A DNA stretch of 57,698 nt. Source: a virus. A model generated the notes under the pieces. It worked only from the letters and a program-made list of their open reading frames with translations. It was not told where the DNA came from and ran no database searches. Both the position numbers and the translations under genes were made by a program. Shown here one piece after another: positions 56,585 to 57,698 of this stretch (position 1 is its first letter; the number at the start of each line of letters is the position of its first letter). Location of the stretch: IMG/VR virus record IMGVR_UViG_3300020109_001608, positions 1-57,698 of that record. One strand, written 5' to 3'.

Positions 56585-57698
56585 ATGGCTGCTCCTGTAT
56601 TACAGTTTAAGAGAGGTCTTCTTGCTAATCTCCCTGGTTTAAGGGCTGGTGAACCTGGATTTACAACCGATAGTTACGACCTTTATGTTGGTATTGATAG
56701 TACCACATCAAATAATAAGTTCTTTGGTTCACATAGATATTGGACGAAAAATACTGCATCTACAGGTAGTGGTGTAAACTTTGTAGAGGGTACAACTAAC
56801 GGTACTGATTTCATTACCTTAAAGGCACCTGATAGTCTTTCAGGTATTACAACCTTTACACTCCCTGGTGCTGATGGTACAGCAAACCAAGCAATTGTAA
56901 CCAACGGTTCTGGAACTTTAAGTTTCGCATCAGTTACAACAAGTGCAGGAACACTCACTGGTGCAGGTGCTGGCGTTACGACTTTCTTGGTTACTCCATC
57001 GTCATCAAACTTAGCTGCTGCAGTGACTGATGAAACTGGTACTGGAGCACTTGTATTCGCTAATACTCCAACACTGGTAACTCCTGTTCTTGGAACTCCT
57101 ACATCAGGTACTCTTACTAACTGTACTGGATTACCTATCTCTACTGGTGTTTCTGGACTTGCTACCGGTGCTGCTACATTCTTAGCGACTCCTTCGTCAT
57201 CAAACTTAGCTGCTGCAGTGACTGATGAAACTGGCACTGGAGCACTTGTATTCGCTAATACTCCTACGTTAGTAACACCTGTTCTTGGAACTCCTACATC
57301 AGGTACTCTTACTAACTGTACTGGATTACCTATCTCTACTGGTGTTTCTGGACTTGGTACTAACATCGCAACATTCCTTGCGACCCCTTCATCAGCAAAC
57401 TTAGCTGCTGCACTGACTGATGAAACTGGTTCGGGTTCCGCAGTATTTGCAAACACACCAACACTGGTAACTCCAGTTTTGGGAAATGCAAGTGCTTCAA
57501 GTCTTAATATCTCTGGTATCACAACTACTGGTACTTTAGTTCTTAACGGAACTCCTGGTATTAGCATTACTGGAATTTCTTCAAGCGCCGCACTTGCAGA
57601 AAACAGCAATGCATATCTACCAACACAAGCAGCAGTTAAGGCATACATTGATGCAATTGATGTAGATGATGATCTTGGAATTGCTGGTGATAGTGGTA
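56585..57698 (+). CDS. Tail fibre protein, 3' end beyond the window
   Basis: An open frame from the ATG at 56585 to the window edge, at least 371 residues with no stop. It starts MAAPVLQFKRGLLANLPGLR, then AGEPGFTTDSYDLYVGIDST, the widespread N-terminal adaptor of cyanophage fibres that places G-E-P-G/A near an L-Y-V-G strand. From about residue 131 it carries 65-residue repeats (FLATPSSSNLAAAVTDETGT, then GALVFANTPTLVTPVLGTPT), a repeat well known from many phage tail fibres. A shaft segment (SLNISGITTTGTLVLNGTPG) and AYLPTQAAVKAYIDA follow. Doubled late promoters precede it. The receptor-binding tip is not in the window. Confidence 0.75.
   Translation, partial: MAAPVLQFKRGLLANLPGLRAGEPGFTTDSYDLYVGIDSTTSNNKFFGSHRYWTKNTASTGSGVNFVEGTTNGTDFITLKAPDSLSGITTFTLPGADGTANQAIVTNGSGTLSFASVTTSAGTLTGAGAGVTTFLVTPSSSNLAAAVTDETGTGALVFANTPTLVTPVLGTPTSGTLTNCTGLPISTGVSGLATGAATFLATPSSSNLAAAVTDETGTGALVFANTPTLVTPVLGTPTSGTLTNCTGLPISTGVSGLGTNIATFLATPSSANLAAALTDETGSGSAVFANTPTLVTPVLGNASASSLNISGITTTGTLVLNGTPGISITGISSSAALAENSNAYLPTQAAVKAYIDAIDVDDDLGIAGDSG
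56975..57480 (+). repeat. 195-base tandem repeats in a fibre gene
   Basis: The same landmark (TCATCAAACTTAGCT, or TCAGCAAACTTAGCT) falls at 57002, 57197 and 57392, exactly 195 bases apart. The first two units differ by only a few bases. The third diverges and is incomplete. Confidence 0.9.

Noticed and set aside
56683-57648. A 321-residue minus-strand open frame opposite the last fibre gene
   Set aside because: It is the antisense of a Thr/Gly/Ala-rich repeat region, has repeat-derived sequence only, and the + strand carries a recognisable fibre adaptor and repeats.

Overview
This window is part of a T4-like (Myoviridae-type) cyanophage genome, or of a closely related marine T4-like phage. 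The sequence is AT-rich and gene-dense, and nearly all genes lie on the + strand. Many genes overlap by ATGA or TAATG junctions. Phage-type late promoters (ATAAATA or CTAAATA) precede virion genes. The left part has a T4 gp26/gp51-like pair followed by tape-measure-like, hub and spike genes, and the fibre genes carry the GT-rich shaft repeats typical of marine cyanophages. No photosynthesis gene is present, so the host is inferred only from resemblance.

Layout. (1) 1-13151: tail core. A gp26-like chaperone/hub protein is linked to a small gp51-like ORF by what looks like a programmed -1 frameshift. Two paralogous tape-measure-like proteins follow, the second with two peptidoglycan-hydrolase domains. 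Next come a hub protein, an OB-fold-like/spike pair and small structural proteins. (2) 13189-14500: small conserved ORFs, a tRNA with UAA anticodon and an unusually short variable arm, a cloverleaf-shaped leader that holds the ribosome-binding site of the next gene, and a clear terminator. (3) 14541-26212: large fibre and adhesin proteins, including a 1944-residue protein, an Ig-like/Gly-rich/DUF4214-like protein and a fibre with an S74 self-cleaving chaperone. (4) 26225-44198: three free-standing RCC1-type propeller genes embedded in a tightly packed set of eight 2OG-Fe(II) oxygenases, six glycosyltransferase-like proteins, a sulfotransferase, a methyltransferase and a heptose module (split HldE, a HAD phosphatase, a cupin and HldD). 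(5) 44260-55882: six tandem fibre genes, each with its own late promoter, built as shaft + Big_5-like Ig domain + RCC1 propeller. (6) 55905-57698: two small structural proteins and a fibre cut by the window end.

The most striking system is a family of nine RCC1 proteins (63 repeats). Every member has exactly seven repeats, as expected for a closed seven-bladed beta-propeller. Stretches of 62-85 identical bases are shared between blades at different positions in different genes, which suggests blade-level recombination. I infer, without proof, that these are alternative or co-displayed receptor-binding tips and that the neighbouring enzymes modify either these proteins or host surface glycans.

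Two RNA-level observations also stand out: the T TTT TTC slippery site with a downstream hairpin joining gp26 to gp51, and the tRNA-shaped leader at 13977-14047. All counts were made by hand from the sequence; no database search was possible.
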